In this document: positions 8,392 through 17,006 of the stretch, in pieces
Layout: every line of letters starts with the position of its first letter
How positions within the stretch are numbered: the stretch's first letter is position 1
NCBI RefSeq assembly: GCF_003253565.1
Contig: NZ_QKUF01000009.1
Span: forward strand, 62,001 to 126,000
DNA length: 64,000 nt
Direction of reading: 5' to 3'
Origin: Thermosporothrix hazakensis
Lineage (GTDB): Bacteria; Chloroflexota; Ktedonobacteria; Ktedonobacterales; Ktedonobacteraceae
Notes under the pieces: generated by a model
Databases searched by the model: none
Seen by the model: only the letters and a program-made list of their open reading frames with translations
Told to the model about the DNA's origin: nothing
Made by a program: the position numbers and the translations under genes

Positions 8392-8466
8392 TATAATGAC
8401 TCTTGATTTATCTAGATGAACTGATGATTCTGCACGAAGAGGAAAAGCATTTCCTCTCTCTTTTTT
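8392..8466 (+). promoter_or_regulatory. Extended -10 promoter followed by a terminator hairpin
   Basis: TGTTATAAT (TATAAT at 8392-8397) is an extended -10 element. About 40 bases downstream AGAGGAAA / TTTCCTCT (8438-8445 / 8450-8457) forms an 8-bp stem followed by CTCTTTTTT, a good intrinsic terminator. The terminator lies between the promoter and the acetyltransferase start at 8542, so it could act as an attenuator or release a short RNA of about 60 nt. Confidence 0.55.
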
Positions 8467-8541
8467 GGCTAGAGAGAGGTGGTACAGGGACGTTAAGAGG
8501 GAGATGCTGGTCTATTTTCAGGAAGAAACGAGGTAAAAAAC

Positions 8542-9372
8542 GTGAGTCAGTATCGTTTCAGCAGTACTCTGCATTATACGCCTGCTGAAATTACAGAAAT
8601 GCAAAATGTGACTTTTAGCGGCTATTTCTTTCCGCAGACGATGACACCTGAAATGGCAGCCGAAGTCTGGCGTTGTTATGATGTCGACATGGTTCACACT
8701 GTCGTCATGCACAGCCTGAATCTGGCGTTTGTGGGCCTTGCCCGCCTGGCTCTGCGTGGCTGGCGTGGCTGGTGTGGCGGCTTTGGCATCGTTCCCAGAT
8801 ATCGCGGTACCGGGGCCAGTACTCATCTGGCCGAGCGTATGATTTATAAGGCGCGTGAAGCCGGGCTCAAGACGATTCAGCTTGAAGTGCTGCATCAGAA
8901 TATACCCGCGCAGAAGCTCTACAAACGCGTCGGCTTTGAGACGCTGCGGCAGCTCTTGAGCGTCGAGATCGCGACAAAAGCGCTTCCAGAGTCGCCCGCG
9001 CTCGAAGTGGAGGAGCTTGACCCGGAGCGCCTGTTTCCCTGGGTGGCGTTTGATGTGCGACCAAGCTGGCAGCGTGAGCTTGCCAGTATCGCCACGCTGA
9101 AAAGCCGCGCCTATACGCTCGCTGGCAAGCGCTTTGACAGGCCTACCGGGCTGATTACCGAGCGGCGAAAGGCACATCTGCGTATCCTTGCGGCAATCAA
9201 CCACACCGCGCTGACTGATGGCGAGTTGCTGGCCCTGCTTCGGCATGCGGCGGGCGATGCAGTGGGTATCCAGCTTATCAATGAGCCAGAAGAGAGCGCA
9301 TTGTTGCGGCGCTGTCGCGATTTTGGCTTTTTCGATGTTTTCGGGCAATATGAGATGTTCCTGACACTCTAG
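8542..9372 (+). CDS. GNAT family N-acetyltransferase
   Basis: A 276-residue protein starting at GTG 8542 after GAGGT. The acetyl-CoA site is visible around residues 75-125: FGIVPRYRGTGASTHLAERM is the R-x-x-G-x-G/A loop and helix, followed by LEVLHQNIPAQKLYKRVGFE, the typical N..A..LY...GF motif of the fourth conserved block. The C-terminal 140 residues are a second, weakly conserved region that may be a degenerate second GNAT domain. The acceptor substrate is unknown. It sits alone, downstream of an extended -10 promoter and a leader terminator. Confidence 0.85.
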   Translation: MSQYRFSSTLHYTPAEITEMQNVTFSGYFFPQTMTPEMAAEVWRCYDVDMVHTVVMHSLNLAFVGLARLALRGWRGWCGGFGIVPRYRGTGASTHLAERMIYKAREAGLKTIQLEVLHQNIPAQKLYKRVGFETLRQLLSVEIATKALPESPALEVEELDPERLFPWVAFDVRPSWQRELASIATLKSRAYTLAGKRFDRPTGLITERRKAHLRILAAINHTALTDGELLALLRHAAGDAVGIQLINEPEESALLRRCRDFGFFDVFGQYEMFLTL

Positions 9373-9468
9373 CTGGTGCGAGGCCAGTCCCTCCCTATCG
9401 ACTTTTCCCGATATGCTTTGTTATACTATCGAAAAGAGAACGAGCAAAAAACAGGAGCATAACGGCCT

Positions 9469-9984
9469 ATGGGCAATATCTGGGAGTCGGTACAGCGGGG
9501 ATTTGAAAAGGCCTCGCAGGAAGCGGGACGTATCGCGAAAACGCAGCGGTTGCGTTCTACAATCGATAAGGTGACACGGCAATTGGAGCGCCAGCAGGAG
9601 GTGCTGACACAGACCACAATGGACCTTTTTCTCTCTGGTCGCCTCGTGCAAAGCGAGCTTTTGCCTGTCTGCCAGGAGTTTCATGCGCTGTTACAGCAAC
9701 TTGAACAGGCACAACTTGAATTGAAGCTCTTGCAACAGGGCGCGACGACCCCGCTTCCACCACCACCGCCACCTGAGTATGTGTCGCCGGAGCCCGTGAC
9801 GCCTGTTCCACCGCCACCGCCCGGCTTTTCACCTGCGGATCTCCCGACCATCGCGCAGAGTTTCCAGCCGCCAGAGAGGCGCTTCTGCCTCGCGTGCGGC
9901 CACGCTATGACCTCCTCGGATGCCTTTTGCAGCAATTGCGGGCAGCCCGTGTCTCAACCCCCTGTGACCTCCGAGGGCCAGTAA
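9469..9984 (+). CDS. Coiled-coil, proline-rich zinc-ribbon protein
   Basis: A 171-residue soluble protein in three parts: an N-terminal helical/coiled-coil stretch (residues ~1-90, many Q, E, L, R), a Pro-rich linker (PLPPPPPPEY and VPPPPPGF, ~95-125), and a C-terminal zinc ribbon FCLACGHAM...FCSNCGQPV with two CxxC pairs (~143-163). This is a common but poorly understood architecture for adaptor-like proteins. The start has only a distant AGGAG. No operon partner is evident. A specific function cannot be assigned. Confidence 0.75.
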   Translation: MGNIWESVQRGFEKASQEAGRIAKTQRLRSTIDKVTRQLERQQEVLTQTTMDLFLSGRLVQSELLPVCQEFHALLQQLEQAQLELKLLQQGATTPLPPPPPPEYVSPEPVTPVPPPPPGFSPADLPTIAQSFQPPERRFCLACGHAMTSSDAFCSNCGQPVSQPPVTSEGQ

Positions 9985-10242
9985 TCTCGGAGAACATGTT
10001 TGGACGCTTGCACGAAATTCCATTCCAGCATGCAAGAAAGGGAAACAGTGCAACACGCTTTCTGGCCAATTGATGGAATCAGCTTCCATATCGCAAGGAA
10101 GATTTGCAGTTTGTTGCGTTTCTTACAACTGTTGCAAGGAGGAAGCCACTCTTCTTGCCTGAAAAATGAAATTATTCCTTTAATACAGAAAGAAAGAGCT
10201 CTCTCAGTCGTTCCGGAAATGAAAAAGAGAGACGGATGTGAT

Positions 10243-10300
10243 TTGCAAAAAGCTTGACAATTTGCAAAAAGTCAGCGTATAATTTTGCAAACGCTTTCGT
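10243..10300 (+). promoter_or_regulatory. Near-consensus promoter with TTTGCAAA array and LacI-type operator
   Basis: TTGACA (10254-10259), 18 bases and TATAAT (10278-10283) make a near-consensus sigma70-type promoter for the lacI-type gene. TTTGCAAA occurs three times (10243, 10261, 10284), and the last copy continues as TGCAAACGCTTTCG, close to the LacI-family operator pattern with a central CG. Autorepression by the downstream regulator is the simplest reading. Confidence 0.75.
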
Positions 10301-10319
10301 TTTTTGCATGAGGTTGCAG

Positions 10320-11336
10320 ATGTCAATAAACTTATCCGATATTGCGCAACGCGCGGGCGTCTCACCTGCCACGGTATCTCGGGCACTCAACGGGAAAGAA
10401 GGTGTGCGGCCCGCGACGCGTGATCGTATTCTTGCTATTGCGCAGGAGTTGCAGCTTGCGGCTTTGCAAAACGCGCACACGATGCCTCGCACAGAGACGA
10501 TCTGTTATGTTGTGCATCAGCGCCACGCCCCGCTTGAGGTTGACCCGTTTTACCCGGTCATCATGCACGGTGTGGAGGCCGAGTTAAGCAAGCATGGGTA
10601 CCATCTGCTGCTGACAACGATCAGCGATGAGCAGATGAAATCGGCTGCACAGTTCAAGCCAGTAGCGGAAAATCGGGTAGATGGTGTTATTCTAGCTGGG
10701 CCGGATATTCGGGCGGAGTTTATTGCCGAACTCAAGGAGATGGATATTCCGGTTGTGCTGGTCGACAATTTTCCCTCGACGGTAGTGGTCGATACAATCA
10801 ACAGCGATGATGTGCAGGGGGGGCGTCTGGCAACCGAGCATCTCCGTTCACACGGGCACCGCTCGATTGTGGCGCTGCTTGGCCCGGCTGTCTGGCATAG
10901 TTCGGCTCTTCGCGGGGATGGATATCGCGCTGTCATGGAGGCAGCTGGCCTTCCCACACACCTATTTCATGCAGAAGACACGACTTTTGAGACCGGAAAA
11001 CAATTGATGCGTGAGGCGCTACAGGCTGTTCCCGATCTGACGGCGGTTTTTGCGGCGAATGATGCGATGGCTCTGGGCGCGATTCGCACGCTGATGCAGC
11101 AACAGAAGCGGGTTCCCGAGGATGTGGCGGTTATCGGTTTCGATGATACCAACCTTGGCGCGATGAGTACCCCGTCTCTGAGCACCGTGAAGATCTATAC
11201 GGCAGAACTCGGGCGACTGGCGGCGTTACGTCTGCTCGATGCGCTGACAGGGCGCGAGATGCCAGCGATCCGCACGTTGGTCTCGACTACCCTGATTCCG
11301 CGTTACTCCTGTGGCTGTGTCTCACAGGAAGAGTGA
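10320..11336 (+). CDS. LacI family transcriptional regulator
   Basis: A 338-residue repressor. The LacI HTH and hinge are textbook: INLSDIAQRAGVSPATVSRA and LNGKEGVRPATRDRILAIAQ at residues 3-42, followed by a periplasmic-binding-like ligand domain with FAANDAMALGA and VIGFDDTNLGAMSTPSLSTV near the C-terminus. ATG 10320 places the HTH at the very N-terminus and has GAGG upstream; an ATG at 10308 is an in-frame alternative. It precedes the sugar ABC operon by 110 bases, so it very likely senses the same carbohydrate. Confidence 0.93.
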   Translation: MSINLSDIAQRAGVSPATVSRALNGKEGVRPATRDRILAIAQELQLAALQNAHTMPRTETICYVVHQRHAPLEVDPFYPVIMHGVEAELSKHGYHLLLTTISDEQMKSAAQFKPVAENRVDGVILAGPDIRAEFIAELKEMDIPVVLVDNFPSTVVVDTINSDDVQGGRLATEHLRSHGHRSIVALLGPAVWHSSALRGDGYRAVMEAAGLPTHLFHAEDTTFETGKQLMREALQAVPDLTAVFAANDAMALGAIRTLMQQQKRVPEDVAVIGFDDTNLGAMSTPSLSTVKIYTAELGRLAALRLLDALTGREMPAIRTLVSTTLIPRYSCGCVSQEE

Positions 11337-11396
11337 CGCGCAGTATATCGATATGTGTCTATCTGCTTTCTGTTGTTGAGAGTAGATAGGCACGCC

Positions 11397-11418
11397 GAAG
11401 CAACGAATGACTTGCTTC
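11397..11418. promoter_or_regulatory. Inverted repeat upstream of the binding-protein gene
   Basis: GAAGCAA (11397-11403) and TTGCTTC (11412-11418) are perfect arms 8 bases apart, 29 bases before the solute-binding protein start. They may be an operator; the sequence differs from the TTTGCAAA sites at the lacI-type promoter. A longer imperfect dyad (CTATCT...AGATAG, about 11358-11389) lies just upstream. Confidence 0.4.
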
Positions 11419-11446
11419 TGGAACACAATGTAGGAGGAGTGCAGCA

Positions 11447-12751
11447 ATGAAGCTGAGAGGTATTTTCCTGATTATGGCCCTGTTCCTGCTCGGCGGGAGC
11501 GTGCTGGCTGCCTGTGGCGAGGCGAGCACTGGATCAGCCAATGAGCTGACGTTCTGGGCCGCGCCGAATCCCCCTCAACAGGCTTTCTGGGATGAGATGG
11601 CGAAGGAATATATGACTCAACATCCCGACATCAAGATCACAGTAAAAGCAATCCCGGAATCGCCGACCTCCGAGGCCGGTATTCAGTCCGCCCTTGCCGG
11701 TGGCACTGCACCGACCGCCTCCGAGAATATTTTCACTGGCTTTGGTGGCCAGCTCAAGGACTCGGATGCAATCGTTCCTCTTGACCAGATGCCGGGATGG
11801 AACGACTTGATCAAGGCCCGTCACATGGAAAGCTCTATTGCTGGCTGGAAGTGGAGCGATGGTCATACGTACATCCTGCCTATGTATACAAATCCCATGC
11901 TGTTCGCCTGGCGGAGCGATATTCTGAAAGAGCTGGGCTACTCGCAGCCTCCCCGCACCTATAGCGAGGTGCTCAAGCTTGGCGAGAAGCTGAAGCAGAA
12001 GTATCCTGATAAGTTTATCTGGGCGCGTCAGCCGCTGTTGCAGGATACCTGGTATGAGCGCTGGTTCGACTTTTTCACTTTCTATGATGCGGCCAGCAAT
12101 GGGAAACCTCTGATTACCGGCGACAAGATCACCGCTGATGATCAGGCTGCTATCGGGACGCTCAATTTCTTCAAAGAGTTAAACGATAAGAAGCTGCTGT
12201 TGACGCAGAGCGCAAACGATCCCTTTGAAAACGGGCTCTCGGTTGCGAACCTGATCGGCCCCTGGTCGTTCGCTGGCTGGCAGGAGAAGTACCCCGATCT
12301 GAAGTATGGCAAGACCTTTGTGCTGGCTCCGCCTCCGGTGCCCGATAACGTCCCTGCCGATCAGCCGGTCAAGACGTTTGCTGACGCGAAGGGCATTGTG
12401 ATGTACAAGCAGGCTTCCCAAGAGCAGCAACAGAAGATGTGGGACTTCCTGAAGTGGGTGCTTTCTGATCCCGCCCATGACATGAAGTGGATGCAAAAGA
12501 CCAGCCTGCCCCCTGCCCGCGATGATCTGAACAGCAACGCGGAGTTTAAAGCCTACTTTGCGAAGCAGCCTGAGTTGCAGCCTTTCGCGGAGAACATTCC
12601 GAACGCGGTTCCGCCTTTGACTGCATCGAAGTACACCGATATTCAGCTTTCGCTCGGCACACAGGCCATTATTCCGGTGCTGAAGCATGAAAAGCAGCCC
12701 GAACAGGGTTGGGAGAGCTGGAAGAAGGCTGTGCAACCGATGATTCCGTAG
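11447..12751 (+). CDS. Extracellular sugar-binding lipoprotein of an ABC transporter
   Basis: A 434-residue family 1 solute-binding protein. The signal peptide ends in a lipobox (SVLAACGE), so the mature protein is anchored at Cys-25 or so on the outer face of the membrane. ELTFWAAPNPPQQAFWDEMA opens the mature domain, typical of sugar binders of the MalE/UgpB type. GTAGGAGGAG precedes the ATG. It is followed by a hairpin and two permeases. A GH130 enzyme downstream suggests the ligand is an oligosaccharide containing mannose, but that is inference. Confidence 0.92.
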   Translation: MKLRGIFLIMALFLLGGSVLAACGEASTGSANELTFWAAPNPPQQAFWDEMAKEYMTQHPDIKITVKAIPESPTSEAGIQSALAGGTAPTASENIFTGFGGQLKDSDAIVPLDQMPGWNDLIKARHMESSIAGWKWSDGHTYILPMYTNPMLFAWRSDILKELGYSQPPRTYSEVLKLGEKLKQKYPDKFIWARQPLLQDTWYERWFDFFTFYDAASNGKPLITGDKITADDQAAIGTLNFFKELNDKKLLLTQSANDPFENGLSVANLIGPWSFAGWQEKYPDLKYGKTFVLAPPPVPDNVPADQPVKTFADAKGIVMYKQASQEQQQKMWDFLKWVLSDPAHDMKWMQKTSLPPARDDLNSNAEFKAYFAKQPELQPFAENIPNAVPPLTASKYTDIQLSLGTQAIIPVLKHEKQPEQGWESWKKAVQPMIP

Positions 12752-12760
12752 AAGCGCTTT

Positions 12761-12782
12761 CCCCTCCGCTCGTTCGGAGGGG
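12761..12782 (+). terminator. Intercistronic hairpin after the binding-protein gene
   Basis: CCCCTCCG (12761-12768) and CGGAGGGG (12775-12782) form a perfect 8-bp stem with a 6-base loop and no clear U-run. It lies 10 bases past the stop. Such hairpins often protect the abundant binding-protein mRNA and lower expression of the permeases. Confidence 0.6.
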
Positions 12783-12847
12783 AGCCCCCTGCTTTGCTGT
12801 ATCTGCTCATCGTTGTTTGAAATGCTTGTACCGAAGGAATGTGTTCT

Positions 12848-13729
12848 ATGGCTCAAACGCAAAGTCAGCAGGCGGCTGTGCTGCAAGGGCAGAAGACGCG
12901 ACAACGCTCAGGACGCCGGGTCAAAGGGTTATGGCTCTATGTGCTGGCGGTGCCGCTCCTTGTGGTGATGGCCTTCCCGTATCTCTTTTTGATCCTGCAA
13001 TCGTTTGCATCGTGGGATCAGGTAAATCGAACCTTTCTCCCGACATCCTTTACGCTGCGTTCCTATCAGTGGATCTTTAATGGTGGTGGCTATCTGGCTC
13101 AGCCCTGGCTCCAGGCCCTTTTGAACAGTATTCTGGTCACTGCCGTTGATAGTATCAGCATGGTCGCTCTGGGCGCGATCGTCGGCTATGCGCTTTCGGT
13201 CATGGAGTTCCGGGGGAAAAAGCTCATCAATAACTTTATCCTCTTCCAGATGTTTTATCCTGGCATCATTCTGCTGGTGCCCACCTTTTTGATTATTCGC
13301 TATAGCGGCTTCTATAACACATACTGGGCAATGATTATCCCAAAAATGATGAGTCTCTGGGCGGTCTTTATGTATACCGGCTTCTTCCGCTCGGTCTCGC
13401 CCGAGGTGATCGAGGCCGCTCGTCTGGACGGGGCAAGCGAGCTACAGATTGTCTTCCGCATTATGATGCCGATGGCGCGTTCTATCACAACCATTATCTT
13501 CCTGTTTGTGAGTATGGAGCGCTGGACGGATTTAATGTGGGACTTGATTGTTGTGAAGGATGCTTCCCGGCAGACGTTGAACGTCTTGCTCTCAACCATG
13601 TTTGGTCCGTATGGCACCTATCAGGGCCCATTGTATGCCGCTGGTGTGATTTTGACCCTGCCGGTTCTGCTGCTGTTTATCGCGTTCAGCCGCAACTTCG
13701 TCAAGGGCGTCCAGCTCGTGTTGCGTTAG
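12848..13729 (+). CDS. Sugar ABC transporter permease, MalG type
   Basis: A 293-residue inner-membrane permease with about six helices. The EAA loop EAARLDGASELQIVFRIMMP, around residue 195, is the contact for the ATPase. The short N-terminal tail and the C-terminal AFSRNFVKGVQLVLR resemble MalG/AraQ-type subunits. ATG 12848 is chosen because GAAGGAAT lies about 9 bases upstream; an earlier in-frame start at 12839 is possible. It is followed after 11 bases by the second permease, an inverted order compared with malF-malG. Confidence 0.93.
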   Translation: MAQTQSQQAAVLQGQKTRQRSGRRVKGLWLYVLAVPLLVVMAFPYLFLILQSFASWDQVNRTFLPTSFTLRSYQWIFNGGGYLAQPWLQALLNSILVTAVDSISMVALGAIVGYALSVMEFRGKKLINNFILFQMFYPGIILLVPTFLIIRYSGFYNTYWAMIIPKMMSLWAVFMYTGFFRSVSPEVIEAARLDGASELQIVFRIMMPMARSITTIIFLFVSMERWTDLMWDLIVVKDASRQTLNVLLSTMFGPYGTYQGPLYAAGVILTLPVLLLFIAFSRNFVKGVQLVLR

Positions 13730-13740
13730 AGAGGTGAAGA

Positions 13741-14652
13741 ATGAGTGTACAAGCTGCGGAACAGTGGAAGAAGCGCCGGTCATGGGCGAAAGAGATTCAG
13801 GGGTGGCTCTTTACCAGCCCATACCTGATTTTTACGATCATCTTCTTTTTGATACCCCTCGTTTGGAGTATCTTTCTGGTCTTCCAGAACTGGAATTTGA
13901 TCTCGCCGCACCCTACTTTTATCGGGCTGAAGAACTTTCAGGAGGCGCTGGCAAGCCCGCGAGTCTGGCAGGCGTTCTTTGTGTCGTATAAGTTCCTGAT
14001 CCTGTTCATTCCGCTGGTGATGGCGGCCTCGATCGGGCTGGCCCTGATCGTGCATAGCATCCCGCGTTTCAAGTCGCTCTTTGCGGTCGGCTTTTTCCTG
14101 CCGTATCTGGCCTCTGGTGTGGTGTCAACGCTGGTGGTGCAGGGCATTCTTTCGTATGATGGCCCGTTTAATGCGACGCTGCGTTCGCTTTTTGGCGTCT
14201 CGATCGACTGGCTGAACAACGGCTGGACGGCGACCCTGGTGATTGTCCTGTTGATGGTCTGGAAGTTCTCGGGCTATTATGCGCTGATCTTTCTGTCCGG
14301 GTTGCAGGGCATTCCCGATGAGATCTATGAAGCGGCGTCAATCGATGGGGCCAATGCCTGGGTGCGCTTCTGGCGGATCACTCTGCCGATGCTCTACCCG
14401 GCCTTCTATACCGTGTTGATTCTGGCTGTAGGGTTGATGTTCTCGATCTTCACCGAGCCCTTCTTGCTGACAAAAGGTGGGCCGAATATGGCTACCCAGA
14501 CCTGGCAGCTAGAGATCTACTATCAGGCGTTCAACCAGTTCCGTTCCGGCTATGGTGCAACCGTGGCCTTGATTAATGCGGTCGTAACGCTGGTTTCCAT
14601 TGTCATTATTCGTCGAATTGTTGAGGCGTGGGGCCGCCGCTATGGCTGGTAG
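13741..14652 (+). CDS. Sugar ABC transporter permease, MalF/UgpA type
   Basis: A 303-residue permease with six predicted helices (FTIIFFLIPLVWSIFLVFQN is the first) and the EAA loop EAASIDGANAWVRFWRITLP around residue 200. The SD AGAGGTGAAG lies just before the ATG, and the gene follows the MalG-type permease by 11 bases. Together with the binding protein they form a CUT1-type importer. No ATP-binding subunit is encoded in the cluster, so a shared MsmX/UgpC-like ATPase from elsewhere is presumably used. Confidence 0.93.
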   Translation: MSVQAAEQWKKRRSWAKEIQGWLFTSPYLIFTIIFFLIPLVWSIFLVFQNWNLISPHPTFIGLKNFQEALASPRVWQAFFVSYKFLILFIPLVMAASIGLALIVHSIPRFKSLFAVGFFLPYLASGVVSTLVVQGILSYDGPFNATLRSLFGVSIDWLNNGWTATLVIVLLMVWKFSGYYALIFLSGLQGIPDEIYEAASIDGANAWVRFWRITLPMLYPAFYTVLILAVGLMFSIFTEPFLLTKGGPNMATQTWQLEIYYQAFNQFRSGYGATVALINAVVTLVSIVIIRRIVEAWGRRYGW

Positions 14653-14694
14653 CGCCTCGAGAGCTAATGAAATAGTGTTGTAGGAGTGTGTATC

Positions 14695-15753
14695 GTGTCA
14701 GATTTTGCGCAGCGTTTTGAAACAAATCCGCTTTTGCGCCCCCGGGATGTCAAACCAAGCATGGAAGGGCTGGTTGTCGAGTGCCTGTTAAATCCCGGCG
14801 CATTTCAGTTTCAGGGAAAGACCGGGCTGTTGCTGCGCGTCGCCGAGCGGCCTGAGCAGAGTGAGGATGAGGTCAGCGCCCTGACGATTGATCCGACGAC
14901 GGAGAGCGGGTTACAGATTCTCAAGTGCAAAAAGGATGATCCTGAGCTGGATTATGGCAGCGATCCGCGTGGTTTCGGCTACAAGGGAAAGTGGTATCTG
15001 ACGACGCTCTCGCATCTGCGGCTGGCATGGAGCGAGGACGGCGTGCATTTCACGGTAGATGAGAAGCCGACGCTGCTTGGTGATGGCGAGCTGGAGACGT
15101 TTGGTATCGAGGATTGCCGCGTGCTTCAGCTTGAGGGGCGCTATTACCTGACCTATACCGCTGTCTCCGAGAATGGCTATGGGGTCGGCATGATCAGTAC
15201 GGAGGACTGGCAGACGTTCAAGCGCCACGGGATGATTTTGCCGCCACCCAATAAGGATTGTGCGCTCTTCCCCGAAAAGATCAACGGCTATTACTATGCG
15301 ATGCATCGCCCGACACTTGGCAATGAGGGCCTGGGCGGAAACTATATCTGGATCAGTAAATCTCCCGATCTGGTGCACTGGGGCGAGCATACGTGCGTGC
15401 TCAAGTCGCGTCCGGGGATGTGGGATTCGGTGCGTGTGGGCGCGGGTGCGGCTCCGACCCGAACGGACGAGGGCTGGCTTGAGATCTATCATGGAGCGGA
15501 CGAGCAGAATCGCTATTGCCTCGGCGCGGTCCTGTTCGACCTGAACGATCCGACAAAAGTGCTTGCTCGCTCGACGAAGCCGCTCATGGAGCCTATTGCG
15601 CCGTACGAGCGGACCGGTTTCTTCGGGAATGTGGTGTTTGCGAATGGCGTCATTGAGCATGGCGATACGCTCACTGTGTACTATGGGGCCTCGGACGAGG
15701 TGGTATGCGGGGCGACGTTCTCCATCCGCGAGATTCTGAACTCGCTGCGCTAG
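14695..15753 (+). CDS. GH130 family glycoside phosphorylase/hydrolase
   Basis: A 352-residue five-bladed beta-propeller enzyme of GH130. GTG 14695 lies 8 bases after TAGGAG. Characteristic segments are GIEDCRVLQLEGRYYLTYTA (residue ~130), FPEKINGYYYAMHRP (~190), WDSVRVGAGAAPTRTDEGWL (~245) and EIYHGAD. GH130 members act on beta-mannosides, mainly phosphorolysis of mannosyl-glucose, mannosyl-GlcNAc or mannobiose. The exact disaccharide is not readable. Its position in the ABC operon suggests intracellular processing of the imported sugar. Confidence 0.9.
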   Translation: MSDFAQRFETNPLLRPRDVKPSMEGLVVECLLNPGAFQFQGKTGLLLRVAERPEQSEDEVSALTIDPTTESGLQILKCKKDDPELDYGSDPRGFGYKGKWYLTTLSHLRLAWSEDGVHFTVDEKPTLLGDGELETFGIEDCRVLQLEGRYYLTYTAVSENGYGVGMISTEDWQTFKRHGMILPPPNKDCALFPEKINGYYYAMHRPTLGNEGLGGNYIWISKSPDLVHWGEHTCVLKSRPGMWDSVRVGAGAAPTRTDEGWLEIYHGADEQNRYCLGAVLFDLNDPTKVLARSTKPLMEPIAPYERTGFFGNVVFANGVIEHGDTLTVYYGASDEVVCGATFSIREILNSLR

Positions 15754-15772
15754 CGGCGGAAAGGATGAGATC

Positions 15773-16870
15773 ATGCCGATAGGGCTTGGAATTGTTGGAT
15801 ATGGCGGTTTTGGCGCTTTTACCGCGGATGTGTATGCCCGTATGGATGAGGTGCGGATTGTCGCGCTGACCGATACCGATGCCAACCGGCTCGCGGAGGG
15901 GGCACAGCGCTATCAGGCGCGCGCTTACCCCGATCTGGAGCACCTGTTGCAAGATCCGGAGGTCGAGCTTGTGGCGATCTCTACGCCTCCCTGGTTGCAT
16001 GTGCCGCAGGCGCTTGCCGCTGTGGAGGCCGGAAAGCATGTGTTCCTGGAAAAGCCGCTTGCCACGACGCTTGAGGATGCCGACCGGCTGCTGAAGCGGG
16101 TTCGGGAGCAGGGGGTGCGTCTGAGCGTTGATTATGTGCTGCGCCGTATCCCGATCTACCGGACGCTGCAAAAGCTGATCAAGAGCCGCTTGCTTGGCGA
16201 CATCGCCTTTCTGCGACTGGAGAATGTCGCTTCTAATGAGGCGCTGCATGCGAATCATTGGTTCTGGGATCGCGCGCGCAGTGGCGGTATTTTTATCGAG
16301 CATGGCGTGCATTTCTTTGATCTGGGCAATCAACTGTGTGGCGTGCGGCCCGAGACTGTGACGGCCTATGCGCGGAATGCCGTTGACGGGCGACAGGATC
16401 GCGTGTTGTCCGCGGTTTCGTATGAGAATGGCGTGCTGGCAAGCTTCTACCACGCCTTTGACCGGCCCGCGATTCTGGAACAGACCGTGCTGCGTGTGGG
16501 GCTGGATCAGGGCAACGTGACGGTCTATGGCTGGATCCCGGAGCAGATGGATGTGCGGGGAGTGTTGCCCGAGGAGCAACGCGGCGCGCTTGCCACTTTG
16601 CTTGGCACTGATCTCAACGTGCTGAATCTGCCGGCCCCGGAAGGGATTACAGGCGCGACGGCGGGGCAGGTGGTGGAAGCAACATTGACCAGCACGCAGC
16701 GGACAGCCGATTATCAGGAGGCCATTCGTCTCGGCATGGCGGATCTGGTGCGTTCGATTCTCGATCCGCATTATACGCCTGAAGTGACGCTAGAAGATGC
16801 CTACGACAGCTTTCGCCTGGCCTATCTTTCTCAGCGCTCGCTTGAGACGGGACAGAGCCTCTCTTTCTAG
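15773..16870 (+). CDS. Gfo/Idh/MocA family oxidoreductase
   Basis: A 365-residue NAD(P)-dependent sugar dehydrogenase. The Rossmann fold begins GLGIVGYGGFGAFTADVYAR; the EKPLATTLEDADRLL segment (residue ~85) carries the conserved EKP Lys, and the C-terminal domain has FIEHGVHFFDLGNQL with the conserved catalytic-site His. Last gene of the carbohydrate operon, 19 bases after the GH130 stop. It probably oxidises or epimerises the sugar released by GH130. The substrate is unknown. Confidence 0.92.
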   Translation: MPIGLGIVGYGGFGAFTADVYARMDEVRIVALTDTDANRLAEGAQRYQARAYPDLEHLLQDPEVELVAISTPPWLHVPQALAAVEAGKHVFLEKPLATTLEDADRLLKRVREQGVRLSVDYVLRRIPIYRTLQKLIKSRLLGDIAFLRLENVASNEALHANHWFWDRARSGGIFIEHGVHFFDLGNQLCGVRPETVTAYARNAVDGRQDRVLSAVSYENGVLASFYHAFDRPAILEQTVLRVGLDQGNVTVYGWIPEQMDVRGVLPEEQRGALATLLGTDLNVLNLPAPEGITGATAGQVVEATLTSTQRTADYQEAIRLGMADLVRSILDPHYTPEVTLEDAYDSFRLAYLSQRSLETGQSLSF

Positions 16871-16886
16871 CAAGCTTCAGGCGCAG

Positions 16887-16922
16887 GAAAGCCTCCCCTG
16901 AACCAACTCAGCGGAGGCTTTC
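16887..16922 (+). terminator. Hairpin after the carbohydrate operon
   Basis: A 10-bp perfect stem GAAAGCCTCC (16887-16896) / GGAGGCTTTC (16913-16922) lies 17 bases after the oxidoreductase stop. The following sequence is TGCCG, so the U-tract is poor. It is still the likely 3' end of the operon. Confidence 0.65.
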
Positions 16923-16926
16923 TGCC

Positions 16927-17006
16927 GAGTGCAGAACGTGCTGCACTCTCATATCCCTCAAACCTTCCCGGTTCGTAGTGGGGGTGGTATGCGAGAGCAA
17001 ACCACC
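16927..17006. other. Two further strong hairpins, possible structured RNA
   Basis: GAGTGCAG / CTGCACTC (16927-16934 / 16941-16948) is a perfect 8-bp stem. GGTGGT-A-TGC (16983-16992) pairs with GCA-A-ACCACC (16997-17006) around a GAGA tetraloop, with one A-A mismatch. A T-rich tract follows at 17040-17056. No gene lies between 16870 and 17095. These could be stacked terminators for the convergent genes or a small RNA. Confidence 0.5.

Noticed and set aside
8475..8500. GGTGGTACAGGGACG resembles the T-box antiterminator sequence
   Set aside because: No Stem I elements precede it, and the only terminator lies upstream of it, the wrong order for a T-box.
15671..16771. Long minus-strand frame of over 360 codons opposite the Gfo/Idh/MocA gene
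   Set aside because: It mirrors a well-supported plus-strand gene with clear family motifs, and its product has no recognisable domain.
16965..16980. GGTTCG motif resembling a tRNA T-loop
   Set aside because: No acceptor, D or anticodon stem can be built around it.
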